This document shows positions 26,925 through 34,980 of a stretch of DNA of 64,000 nucleotides, one piece after another (position 1 is the stretch's first letter; the number at the start of each line of letters is the position of its first letter). Origin of the DNA: a bacterium. Lineage in GTDB: Bacteria; Planctomycetota; Planctomycetia; Planctomycetales; Planctomycetaceae. Under the pieces are notes generated by a model. It had not been told where the DNA came from, ran no database searches, and was given only the letters and a program-made list of their open reading frames with translations. The translations under genes and the position numbers were made by a program. Where the stretch lies: contig WGME01000007.1 in NCBI GenBank assembly GCA_016125225.1, positions 1 through 64,000 of the forward strand, read 5' to 3'.

Positions 26925-28201
26925 GTACGCTGCTCCTGAAACAGGGCCGGATCATTGACCCCGCCAGTGCTTATGACGCCGTGGGGGATGTGCTGATTCG
27001 TGATGGCCTCATCGCGGAAGTCGGTACAGTCAGCACGATTGCCGACTCGACGATCGATTGCTCGCGGATGATTGTCTGTCCGGGACTGATTGAGTTGCAT
27101 GCCGGAGTTCGCGATCCAGGGTTTGAAGAAGACGAGACGACGGTTTCGGCGACTGCCGCCGCTCTGGCTGGTGGTTTCACCTCGATCGCGGCCTATCCCG
27201 ACACGCAACCCGTCGTCGATAACCGGGCCGCTGCGGAGTACGTGATTCTTCAAGCGGCCCGCGCCGGAAACTGCCGGGTCTTCCCGCTGGGAGCCGTCAC
27301 CCGAGACAATGCGGGAGCAGAACTCGCTGACCTGGGGCAACTCGCCGACGGGGGAGCTGTTGCCTTCACCGATGCCAAGCATCCCATCCAGAGCGCAGAG
27401 ATTCTGCGGCGGGCTTTGGAATATGCCCGGATGTTTGAACGGCCGATCTTCACCCATCCGCAAGATGCCACCCTGACCGCCAACGGCGTGATGCACGAGG
27501 GATATTATTCGACTCGACTCGGTCTGCGGGGCATGCCCGCCGCCGCCGAAGAAATTATGGTCAGCCGCGACATTGCACTCGTGGAATTGACCCGCGGCCG
27601 CGTGCATCTGATGTGTGTTTCGACGCGGAATTCCGTCGAACGGATTCGCTCGGCGAAAGAGGACCAGTTAGGGGTGACCGCCGATGTCGCGATTCACAAT
27701 CTGTTGCTGACCGATGAGGCTTTGCAAACATACGACTCGAATTACAAAGTCGATCCCCCCTTCCGCAGCAGCGAACATGTCCAAGCCTTGGTCGAGGGTC
27801 TGCGGGATGACACGATTGATGCTATCACTTCCGACCACCAGCCCTATGCCAGCGAAAAGAAAGATCGTGAAATCGATCAGGTTCCCTTCGGCATTGTGGG
27901 TCTGGAAACGCTTCTGCCGCTTTCGATTCGGGCCCTGATTGAACCGGGGCATCTGACCTGGCCGCAGTTGATCGCCAAACTCACCTGGGGACCGGCGCAG
28001 ATTCTCGGATGGCAGAATCGGGGCACATTAGCCAAAGGAACGCCCGCCGACATTACCGTGATCGATCCGGAATATCGCTGGACCATCGATCCCGCACGGT
28101 TTCGGTCGCTCAGCCGGAATACACCCTTTGCGGGCTGGGACGTTCGCGGCCGTGCTCACCTGGTTCTCGTCGACGGTGAAGTTCGTTACGCCGCCGAATG
28201 A
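26921..28201 (+). CDS. Dihydroorotase homologue with degenerate metal site (PyrC'-like)
   Basis: A 426-residue amidohydrolase of the type I dihydroorotase family. The overall fold motifs are kept: [45 protein letters not shown] and [11 protein letters not shown]. Metal and catalytic positions are not. The first HxH is H60-A-G62, the HIxHxST segment is HLMCVST (C232), the PHH motif is IHN (259-260), and DHAPH has become DHQPY (D305 kept). D151 and H179 remain. Loss of two or more zinc ligands argues against dihydroorotase activity. Coupled to pyrB by a 4-bp overlap, it most likely acts as a structural ATCase partner, as PyrC' does in Pseudomonas. A true catalytic pyrC should then exist elsewhere in the genome. 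Confidence 0.85.
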   Translation: MSTLLLKQGRIIDPASAYDAVGDVLIRDGLIAEVGTVSTIADSTIDCSRMIVCPGLIELHAGVRDPGFEEDETTVSATAAALAGGFTSIAAYPDTQPVVDNRAAAEYVILQAARAGNCRVFPLGAVTRDNAGAELADLGQLADGGAVAFTDAKHPIQSAEILRRALEYARMFERPIFTHPQDATLTANGVMHEGYYSTRLGLRGMPAAAEEIMVSRDIALVELTRGRVHLMCVSTRNSVERIRSAKEDQLGVTADVAIHNLLLTDEALQTYDSNYKVDPPFRSSEHVQALVEGLRDDTIDAITSDHQPYASEKKDREIDQVPFGIVGLETLLPLSIRALIEPGHLTWPQLIAKLTWGPAQILGWQNRGTLAKGTPADITVIDPEYRWTIDPARFRSLSRNTPFAGWDVRGRAHLVLVDGEVRYAAE

Positions 28202-28235
28202 ATTGACCAATTCTCAGTTCTGAAATGGGAATATC

Positions 28236-28676
28236 ATGGCGAGGACGAAGGCTGATCGCGGGATATCCATTTCTGTTATGACGCTACTAGTGGGGATCGT
28301 GCTGGCGTATTTGCTTTGGGGCGTAGCGGCTTCGATGTACGATGTCAGCCTCGGCAATCAATGGGTGCTGGCACCGGTCGATTCGTCGGTCAGCATCCGG
28401 CGGGCACGTCCGAATCCGATCGTGATTTTTGTCGGCGGGTTATGGGCCTTCTTCTCGACATCGATCCGCTACATCCCCAGCTGCCCGTGGGTCTTGAGCT
28501 ATGTCATCACCCAGCGGACCTGGTTCGCCGTGGTGGCCGTGCTGGTGGAATGTGGCGTCGTCGCTTTTGGTCTCTTGATGAAAACCTTGGAAAAGTCTCT
28601 CGAAAAAACCGGCGGACACGGCATCAAAAAAGGCAAACGCCCGGCTGCCATTCGCACCCCGAAGCCGCTTGACTGA
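28236..28676 (+). CDS. Integral membrane protein, function unknown
   Basis: A 146-residue protein with a basic N-terminus and about three hydrophobic segments (SVMTLLVGIVLAYLLWGVA; NPIVIFVGGLWAFFSTSI; TWFAVVAVLVECGVVAFGLL), then a Lys-rich tail (GIKKGKRPAAIRTPKPLD). It follows the pyrB/pyrC' pair by 34 bp on the same strand and could share its transcript, but nothing links it to pyrimidine synthesis. No family recognised. Confidence 0.6.
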   Translation: MARTKADRGISISVMTLLVGIVLAYLLWGVAASMYDVSLGNQWVLAPVDSSVSIRRARPNPIVIFVGGLWAFFSTSIRYIPSCPWVLSYVITQRTWFAVVAVLVECGVVAFGLLMKTLEKSLEKTGGHGIKKGKRPAAIRTPKPLD

Positions 28677-28695
28677 GACGGAGCACGGTCGGGCA

Positions 28696-29949
28696 TCAGG
28701 TCACCGTCTGCGTGCCCTCAACTGCCTCATCTGGTACGAGCCAGATCGCGAGCACTCCCAGTCCGTAAATTAACGAACAGATGGTTCCCACTTGCGGATA
28801 GCTTCCACCGAGTCTCGTAAAGAGACTGCCCGCGAGAAAGATGCCCGCAGCGGTGGCAAACCGACCCGAGTTGAAGGCCAGGCCGCTACCTGTTGCCCGT
28901 ATGCGAGTGGGGAACATCTGCGGCAGAAAGACCGCCAGCCAGCCAAAGAACAGCGTCGCGACGAAGCCTTGCGCGAAGACCACCGGATGAAAGCTCGGTT
29001 GCAGCGGTGACGTCCATTGGAACATGGCGATCGTCAACAATGTCGTCCCGATACTGATCAGCAGATAACTGATGCGGCGGCCCATCCATGAGGCAATCTG
29101 AGCTCCCATGAAGCTGCCGAGCGTGGCCCCCAAGGCCCACCAACCCTGAGTGGCGGCTTTGTAACCCGGCTGCGAGGCCCCGGCGACTTTGTCTGACCAC
29201 GGGATCATCCACTTACTGGCGGCCCAGGCACCCACAAGGGGAATCGAGGCAATGAGAATGGCCGTTACTGTGATTCTGAGTAACTCCGCTTGAAACAATT
29301 CTCGTATGGGCGGCGCAGGCTTCTTCGTCGTATGGCGATTGGCCAGCCATGTGGGTGACTCGGGTAAAGCGACCAGCACCAGCACGCCGAGAATCGCGGG
29401 CCCACCGCCAACATAGAACAGCCACCGCCACGAATCGGGCGTCACAGGCCAGATTCTGACCATTTGTGATAGCAAAAGTATGCCCGCATTGAGGCCCGCG
29501 CTCATCACTCCGGAGACAAACGGTCGCGACGCCGTTGACCAGCATTCCGAGACGAGCGCCATTCCGTTTGGCCAGACTCCGCCGACGCCTAGTCCCACCA
29601 GAAATCTCAAGGCCAGCATCTCCTCCTGAGTCCGAGCCCAAGCACCGAGTAACGCAAACACCGAATAGCATAAAATGCTGATGCCCATCGCGCGACTGCG
29701 ACCAATGCGATCGCCAAGATTCCCCAGGATAATGCCGCCAATCGCCGCCCCCAGCATCAGCGCCGCCGTGAAGCGGGCAAACCAGTCACCCCCTGAGGTG
29801 GGTGTGTAGGCGTCTCCCAGCAGACTTTTCGAGACGGACAGCGACGCGACCGGCATCAACCCCAGTTCGATGCCATCAAAAATCAAACCGAGAGAAGCGG
29901 CAACCAACACCGCCACGCGCGCTCCGAGTGAAAGTGGCGTCGGTGTCAT
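28696..29949 (-). CDS. MFS transporter (sugar/acid:H+ symporter type)
   Basis: A 417-residue protein with 12 predicted membrane helices. The loop 2-3 signature is GNLGDRIGRSRAMG, and helix 4 has FLVGLGVGGVWPNGMALVSE. The helix-1 motif GLIFDGIELGLMP is characteristic of the aromatic-acid/metabolite:H+ symporter branch. A cytoplasmic central loop and a second GxxxGRR-like motif (SWMGRRISYL) separate the two halves. The gene overlaps the upstream dehydrogenase gene by four bases (ATGA, 29946-29949), so the two are translationally coupled: uptake of a carboxylate or hydroxy acid and its oxidation is a plausible pairing (inference). Confidence 0.8.
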   Translation of the reverse strand: MTPTPLSLGARVAVLVAASLGLIFDGIELGLMPVASLSVSKSLLGDAYTPTSGGDWFARFTAALMLGAAIGGIILGNLGDRIGRSRAMGISILCYSVFALLGAWARTQEEMLALRFLVGLGVGGVWPNGMALVSECWSTASRPFVSGVMSAGLNAGILLLSQMVRIWPVTPDSWRWLFYVGGGPAILGVLVLVALPESPTWLANRHTTKKPAPPIRELFQAELLRITVTAILIASIPLVGAWAASKWMIPWSDKVAGASQPGYKAATQGWWALGATLGSFMGAQIASWMGRRISYLLISIGTTLLTIAMFQWTSPLQPSFHPVVFAQGFVATLFFGWLAVFLPQMFPTRIRATGSGLAFNSGRFATAAGIFLAGSLFTRLGGSYPQVGTICSLIYGLGVLAIWLVPDEAVEGTQTVT

Positions 29950-30815
29950 GCGGGCGGACTCCTCATGGCTTCAATTACGGCACTATTATCGGCATCACCA
30001 AAGCCCAACCCTTCGGCCCGTTCGAGTATCAGGCGATGGGCCTCGGTCAAGCTCAGCGTGACATCGTGTGCAGCGGCGGACTCCAGCATCAGCCGAACAT
30101 CTTTGAGATGCTGCGAAAGTTTGGCCTGCACGGAATATTCCGCGTCGATCATCTTCAGGCCTTTCGCATCCATCTGACGGGAATAGGCCGGGCTGCCCTT
30201 CAACACATCCAGCGTGGCTCGTTCATTTAACCCCATCAATCGGGCCAGCACCAAACCCTCGGCAAGAGCGGCACGATTGAGTCCCAACACGAGGTTCGTC
30301 ACCAGTTTCATGCGGGCCGCACTCCCGCTTTCGCCGACATAAAAAACCTGTCGTCCCAGGACTGGCCACAGTGGCTCACAACATTCATAGGCCCTGCGGT
30401 CGCCACTCACCATCACCGTGGCTTCCCCACGGCGGGTCACTTCACTCGATCCAGAAATCGGAGCATCGAGATAACCCACGCCGCGTGCCTGCAACCTGGC
30501 CGCCCATTGCTCGCTGTGCTCCGGATTGCCTGTGGTGGTATCGATCAGAATTTGTCCTGCGCGCAAGTCCGATTCATGAGCCAGGAGGACTTCAGCCACA
30601 ACATCACTGGAAAACAGGCTGATAATGACCTGGTGGCAGGTAAAGGGTCGATCGCTCCACACTGCCCCGCGAGCGATGAGCGATTCGGCCTTGTCACGTG
30701 TGCGATTCCAGACGGAAGGTTGATAACCCAGTTCCAACAGACGTTCCGTGATCGCGGTCCCCATCAGTCCCAGACCGACGACCGCCACGGATGCGTTGAG
30801 TCGCGTTTTCGTCAT
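29946..30815 (-). CDS. 3-hydroxyisobutyrate-dehydrogenase-family NAD(P) oxidoreductase
   Basis: A 289-residue beta-hydroxyacid dehydrogenase. The N-terminal Rossmann motif is VVGLGLMGTAI (GLGLMG 14-19), and WNRT follows the second strand, which suggests NADP. The family's IDTTTGNP and LDAPISGSS (substrate loop, from about 117) are present, and the catalytic Lys is K170 in SAARMKLVTN. The all-helical C-terminal domain is complete. Family substrates include 3-hydroxyisobutyrate, tartronate semialdehyde and succinic semialdehyde; none can be chosen here. First gene of a two-gene unit with the overlapping MFS transporter. ATG 30815 is preferred over GTG 30827. Confidence 0.85.
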   Translation of the reverse strand: MTKTRLNASVAVVGLGLMGTAITERLLELGYQPSVWNRTRDKAESLIARGAVWSDRPFTCHQVIISLFSSDVVAEVLLAHESDLRAGQILIDTTTGNPEHSEQWAARLQARGVGYLDAPISGSSEVTRRGEATVMVSGDRRAYECCEPLWPVLGRQVFYVGESGSAARMKLVTNLVLGLNRAALAEGLVLARLMGLNERATLDVLKGSPAYSRQMDAKGLKMIDAEYSVQAKLSQHLKDVRLMLESAAAHDVTLSLTEAHRLILERAEGLGFGDADNSAVIEAMRSPPA

Positions 30816-30932
30816 ACCGGTTCTCACAGGTCTGATTACAAGCGATCGGATGCGTATTCGAGGGGAAACACGAAGTGATGACCAGCGGTGTCTTTAGTCC
30901 GACACAGGGACTTCAGACTGGAAAAGCATACG

Positions 30933-31718
30933 CTACCGCGTCAGTTCGCGCAACTGATCCAGAAAATCGGGCGATAAGCCAGCTGATTCTCGCGGGGGCC
31001 ATTGCACGTCGTCGCCGAGTGATTTCTCGGGTCGCAGAGGCCAGTGTAGGTGCTGGCAATAAGCTTCCCAGTCACTCAACTCGGCCGGTTTGAGTAGTTG
31101 CAGCCAGTGATAGCCGAAGGCGACGTGTTCGATTTCATCTTCGTGAATCCGCCGCATCATTGCTGCACTTTTTACATCATCGACGGCGAGGAAGTAGCGT
31201 TCAAATTCCAGTGTGTGGTCGAGATTGCGGCCTTCAAACGTCAGGGGTAGGCCGGCGAGATAATCGAGGACGTTCGCGAACGACTGGGCTTTTTTCCAGA
31301 TGTAGCAGTTCACCTTGAGTTCGCCAAACTCAATCCCCAGAGACGCACACCGTTCCCGATGCATGGTAGTGTGACGTTGCTCATCGAACATCACCTTCGC
31401 CATGCCGAGGCGGAAGTCTTGGGGAGCCTGCGGAAAGGCCAGCAGCGTCCAGGCCATCACTTCGAGCGCCTGCAGTTCGTGATTGGCCATGATGTGATGC
31501 GCGATGGCCCGGCGACGAGGATCGCTGAACGTGTCAGGATGAGGCATCGCCGGGGCTTCATGACGACCCGCGAAGACGAGATTCGCAGGTCGCGTGGGTT
31601 CGGCGACCCGCAAAGGTTCACCGGGTTGATGGTCGGTGAACGGCGTCGTGGGCTTTTTCAGTTTGGCATCAAGATCGGCAGAGAGCAGCACCTGCTCAGC
31701 GAATGATCGGAGTTCCAT
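30933..31718 (-). CDS. DUF455 ferritin-like protein
   Basis: A 261-residue protein of the DUF455 family, predicted to form a ferritin-like four-helix bundle with a carboxylate-bridged di-metal site. Candidate ligands are in AHHIMANHELQALEVMAW, FDEQRHTTMH and HEDEIEHVAFGYHW, which give the E-x-x-H pairs expected for such sites. No reaction is established for the family. It is the last gene of the rimO-to-DUF455 cluster and starts 3 bp after the zinc-ribbon gene's stop. ATG 31718 lies at the conserved start. Confidence 0.8.
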   Translation of the reverse strand: MELRSFAEQVLLSADLDAKLKKPTTPFTDHQPGEPLRVAEPTRPANLVFAGRHEAPAMPHPDTFSDPRRRAIAHHIMANHELQALEVMAWTLLAFPQAPQDFRLGMAKVMFDEQRHTTMHRERCASLGIEFGELKVNCYIWKKAQSFANVLDYLAGLPLTFEGRNLDHTLEFERYFLAVDDVKSAAMMRRIHEDEIEHVAFGYHWLQLLKPAELSDWEAYCQHLHWPLRPEKSLGDDVQWPPRESAGLSPDFLDQLRELTR

Positions 31719-31721
31719 CGG

Positions 31722-31931
31722 TCACCCCCGTCCCCCTTCGCAGCACGTTTCGCAAATCGTGTGGCAACGTTCGCAAACTCGCTTCTGACGGATATCGATC
31801 AGATGGCCCCCGCATACCGGGCAGGCAGGGAAAATTAAGGTTTCGTCGATATCCGGCGCGGCAACCTCGACCGGATCTTGGGAAAGATTCGACGAATCGT
31901 TCGGCGGCGGAGGTGGGACTGCATCACTCAT
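31722..31931 (-). CDS. Small zinc-ribbon protein
   Basis: A 69-residue protein. The N-terminal half is Pro/Ser/Asp-rich and probably disordered; the C-terminal half holds CPVCGGHL, CERCHTICETCC, a tight cluster of Cys suited to one or two zinc ions. Its start overlaps the pgsA stop by four bases (31928-31931), and DUF455 follows after 3 bp, so it belongs to this operon. The role is unknown; such mini-ribbons often act as protein- or RNA-binding adaptors. Confidence 0.75.
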   Translation of the reverse strand: MSDAVPPPPPNDSSNLSQDPVEVAAPDIDETLIFPACPVCGGHLIDIRQKRVCERCHTICETCCEGGRG

Positions 31932-32527
31932 GAGATGGGTGGACTGGGTTTGAGCAATTCAATGCCACGGGCCACGTAAATCCAGCCGCTCCAGACGGTG
32001 ACGGCGACCATGACCCACAAGGAGATGTCACGCGACCACAGAATCGCGGTGTGCTGACAACGATGGTCCATTGCGATGAGGGCCAGTGTGGCCGCGACGC
32101 ATTGCAGAAACATCTTTAGCTTGCCACTGGCCGACGCGGAAAAGTCAGCCCCTTGCCGTTCCAGAAAGCCCCGCAGGCTGGTCACCAGCATCTCGCGACC
32201 GATGACGATCACCACCATCCACGGATTGACACCCGATTCCGGATAGGGCAGCAGGAAGAGAAAGACACCGCCGGTGATGAGTTTGTCCACGAACGGATCC
32301 ATGATCCGCCCGAGTTGCGTGATGAGCTGATATTTGCGCGCGATCCAGCCATCGAGAATATCGGTCAGCACGGCGAACACGAACAATCCGGCCGACCACA
32401 ACCAACCCATGCCAGCCGACATCATGCCGAACAGCACAAACGACAACCCCAACCGCGCGAACGTAATAATGTTCGGCAAGTTGAGGTTGTTTTCATTCAC
32501 ATCGGAATTGGCTTGCGATTCCGTCAC
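31928..32527 (-). CDS. pgsA: CDP-diacylglycerol-glycerol-3-phosphate 3-phosphatidyltransferase
   Basis: A 199-residue inner-membrane enzyme that makes phosphatidylglycerol phosphate, the committed step to phosphatidylglycerol. The CDP-alcohol phosphotransferase signature D-G-x2-A-R-x8-G-x3-D-x3-D is complete (D59-G60, A63-R64, G73, D77, D81). Several membrane helices surround it. The start lies 12 bp after the hicA stop, and its stop overlaps the zinc-ribbon start. rimO next to pgsA is a recurrent bacterial gene order; here hicBA sits between them. Confidence 0.9.
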   Translation of the reverse strand: MTESQANSDVNENNLNLPNIITFARLGLSFVLFGMMSAGMGWLWSAGLFVFAVLTDILDGWIARKYQLITQLGRIMDPFVDKLITGGVFLFLLPYPESGVNPWMVVIVIGREMLVTSLRGFLERQGADFSASASGKLKMFLQCVAATLALIAMDHRCQHTAILWSRDISLWVMVAVTVWSGWIYVARGIELLKPSPPIS

Positions 32528-32538
32528 CGATGTCCCTG

Positions 32539-32727
32539 CTACCGGGGAGATTGGATTTCCAGATCTCGGCAGATCTTGCGAACCAGAATGTCATTCACTT
32601 CGCGATGACGAGGAACTGATGTGACCCGCTGTTTTGCAGGATTCAGAAAGACGCTGTGGCGGCCGCCTTCGCGAAATAATTCACATCCCTGTTCCTGCAA
32701 GTGCTTGATCAGATCGACTCGTTTCAT
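32539..32727 (-). CDS. hicA: HicA-family mRNA interferase toxin
   Basis: A 62-residue double-stranded-RNA-binding-fold toxin of the HicA family. The motif EGGRHSVFLNP contains the catalytic His (H24). The downstream VPRHREVNDILVRKICRDL is the usual C-terminal helix. HicA toxins cut mRNA when not held by HicB. The start overlaps the hicB stop by four bases (32724-32727), so antitoxin and toxin are cotranslated. It lies within the rimO-pgsA cluster, 12 bp before pgsA. Confidence 0.85.
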   Translation of the reverse strand: MKRVDLIKHLQEQGCELFREGGRHSVFLNPAKQRVTSVPRHREVNDILVRKICRDLEIQSPR

Positions 32728-32942
32728 GACAAGGAGACCAGTAATGGCTCCCGCGTGACTTCGTGTCCTGCAATCTGTTTATCTGAAAGTTCCCGATTGG
32801 CCTCTAGTATCAGCTCCACAGCTTCACGGAGATTCTCACGGGCTTCATCCAAGGTATTGCCTTGAGTATTCGCCCCGGGCAATTCCTCGGCAAAAGCCAC
32901 ATACCCATCAGGGACTTTGATGTAGACTGCAGTGAATTGCAT
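32724..32942 (-). CDS. hicB: HicB-family antitoxin (short form)
   Basis: A 72-residue antitoxin with the partial RNase-H-like HicB fold: YVAFAEELPGANTQGNTLDEA, then NLREAVELILEAN. It ends soon after this domain and has no ribbon-helix-helix or helix-turn-helix C-terminus. It should therefore neutralise HicA but not repress DNA by itself, which suits a module driven by a host operon promoter. It starts 16 bp after the rimO stop and overlaps hicA by four bases. Confidence 0.85.
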   Translation of the reverse strand: MQFTAVYIKVPDGYVAFAEELPGANTQGNTLDEARENLREAVELILEANRELSDKQIAGHEVTREPLLVSLS

Positions 32943-32958
32943 TGGTGTTCCTGTCTAC

Positions 32959-34395
32959 TCACACCACCCGTACGATCGGCAACGCGGACTTGGCATCGTC
33001 AGCCGGGCGTGTTGGATCGACATCCATCGCGACGCCAATCAGGTCGTAATCGCGGCGCTCCAGAATCTCAACTGGGACCATCTGTCCCGCGGCCAACCGC
33101 TGCCCTTCGGGCAATTCGGCGTCAGAGACATAGACCGTGGCGTCAATGTCCGGGGCATCGCAGAAGGCTCGGCCGGCCCACACGCCATCACCCATCGGTT
33201 CATCAATCAGCACATCAAGTTCGTAGCCGACTAGTGAATCCCCGAAGCCGAACGCAATGTCCTGCTGCAGTTCCATAAGTTCGTCGCGGCGTTCTTCTTT
33301 GACATCATCGGGCAGATGACCATCGAGCTTCATGGCTGGCGTGCCCGGCTCCGGCGAGTATGGGAAAACGCCCATGCGTTCAAACTCGGCTTCTTCGACG
33401 AACTGTTTCAGCTCTTGAAACTGCACATCGGTTTCGCCGGGGAAGCCGACGACAAAGGTGGTTCGGAGTACAAGATTCTCGATCCGTTCCCGCAGCTTGT
33501 TGATCAGTTCAATCGTCTGATCACGATTGACCCGCCGCTGCATCCGCTTCAGCACGCTGTCGTTGATGTGCTGCAAGGGCATATCGAGGTAGGGCAGAAT
33601 CTTCGGCGACTCCGCGATGGTATCGATCAACTCATCAGTGAAGTTGATCGGATAGAGATACATCAACCGCAGCCAATCGATCCCTTCAACCTTTTCAAGT
33701 TCCTTGAGCAGATCGACCAACCGCAGCTTGCCGTACAAATCGAGTCCGTAATACGTGGTGTCCTGGGCCACCAGAATCAGCTCGCGGACGCCGTCTTTCG
33801 CAAGTTCCTGGGCTTCCTGCACCACGGCTTCAATCGGCTTCGTGATGTGCTTGCCACGCATTTTCGGAATCGAACAGAAGGTGCAAGTACGGTCGCACCC
33901 CTCGGAAATTTTCAGGTAGGCATAGTGCCGCGGCGTGATTCGCAGCCGCGAGCGATCGTCCATCGCTTTCAGTGGAGCGGGGCGAAAGAGTTCGCGCTGT
34001 TCGCGAGCCCCGCCCAGCAGATGATCTGCGACCCGGTTGATTTCATCACGACCGAACACGCCGACGATGTGATCGATCTCGGGCAATTCATCGATGAGGG
34101 CCGGCCCCAACCGCTGCGGCAAGCACCCGGCGACAATCACGCCCTTGGTCTTCCCCGCCTTCTTCAGATCGAGCATTTCGCGAATGACCGCTTTCGATTC
34201 CGCCCGCGACTGCTCAATGAAGCCGCAAGTGTTCACGATCACAAAATCGGCCCCGTCGGGGTCACTCACCAGCGTATACCCATCCAGCGCGAGCGTGCCG
34301 AGCATCTTCTCGCTGTCGACCAGATTTTTGGGACACCCGAGACTGACGAAGGCGTATGTGACAGAAGGCTTAATAGGACTCTCGAAGCCAGACAC
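32959..34395 (-). CDS. rimO: Ribosomal protein S12 methylthiotransferase RimO
   Basis: A 478-residue radical-SAM methylthiotransferase that adds a methylthio group to Asp of ribosomal protein S12. The N-terminal UPF0004 domain has the first-cluster cysteines C21, C57 and C91 (LGCPKN, NTCGF, AGCLPQR). The radical-SAM cluster is C167-x3-C171-x2-C174 (EGCDRTCTFCSIP). A C-terminal TRAM domain closes the chain. Start codon is GTG. The extended C-terminus after TRAM (from about residue 455) is planctomycete-like and somewhat longer than E. coli RimO. First gene of the minus-strand cluster rimO-hicB-hicA-pgsA-zinc ribbon-DUF455. Confidence 0.95.
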   Translation of the reverse strand: MSGFESPIKPSVTYAFVSLGCPKNLVDSEKMLGTLALDGYTLVSDPDGADFVIVNTCGFIEQSRAESKAVIREMLDLKKAGKTKGVIVAGCLPQRLGPALIDELPEIDHIVGVFGRDEINRVADHLLGGAREQRELFRPAPLKAMDDRSRLRITPRHYAYLKISEGCDRTCTFCSIPKMRGKHITKPIEAVVQEAQELAKDGVRELILVAQDTTYYGLDLYGKLRLVDLLKELEKVEGIDWLRLMYLYPINFTDELIDTIAESPKILPYLDMPLQHINDSVLKRMQRRVNRDQTIELINKLRERIENLVLRTTFVVGFPGETDVQFQELKQFVEEAEFERMGVFPYSPEPGTPAMKLDGHLPDDVKEERRDELMELQQDIAFGFGDSLVGYELDVLIDEPMGDGVWAGRAFCDAPDIDATVYVSDAELPEGQRLAAGQMVPVEILERRDYDLIGVAMDVDPTRPADDAKSALPIVRVV

Positions 34396-34524
34396 GATTT
34401 TCAGCCTGAAAATATGGGAATACGACGCGAATCATGCTGTGTTATAGCAGGTTTGCGAGTCGGAAACAGCCCGTGAGACTTGGCGTGACTTCAACCAGCC
34501 GCTGTAATGACCGCTCTTTGAGCG

Positions 34525-34562
34525 AAAAAAAGAGACCCCGCCAAGCGGAACCTGGCGGGGTC
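34525..34562 (-). terminator. Terminator downstream of tRNA-Ala
   Basis: A 10-bp stem (34534-34543 with 34553-34562, GC-rich). On the minus strand a run of seven T follows (A-run 34525-34531 on plus), placing it 118 bp after the tRNA 3' end. A shorter T-tract on the other side (ATTTTTCT) may make it bidirectional. Confidence 0.85.
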
Positions 34563-34679
34563 ATTTTTCTAATTTACGGCGATCGTTCTGCTGAACTTCC
34601 AGTGCCTGGGTCTGGAACCCAGAGTCAACCACTTGCCTATTCTAGGGGGCGAAGTCCTTTTGCCGTAGTTCTTTACAAG

Positions 34680-34753
<74 letters not shown>

Positions 34754-34980
34754 TGCTGAGACTTGGACATTCAACCAGACCCGCGTTGTGGTTGGCAGGT
34801 TCGTTGATTTCGTTGTCCGCAGTATGATCGGCGTTTTACCCGCCAGACTCAAAGATTTCCAGTCTCACGCCCCTCTGCAACCGGAGAACTCACCGGAAAA
34901 GTCACAACGGGTCTCAGAGCGAGGCCGAGATCGGCATTTTCTAGCAGTCCGACGGACCAGGGATGGGGCTGAGAGATTGT

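Noticed and set aside
33316-34476. 386-codon plus-strand frame opposite rimO
   Set aside because: Shadow frame of rimO, with no motif or ribosome-binding site.
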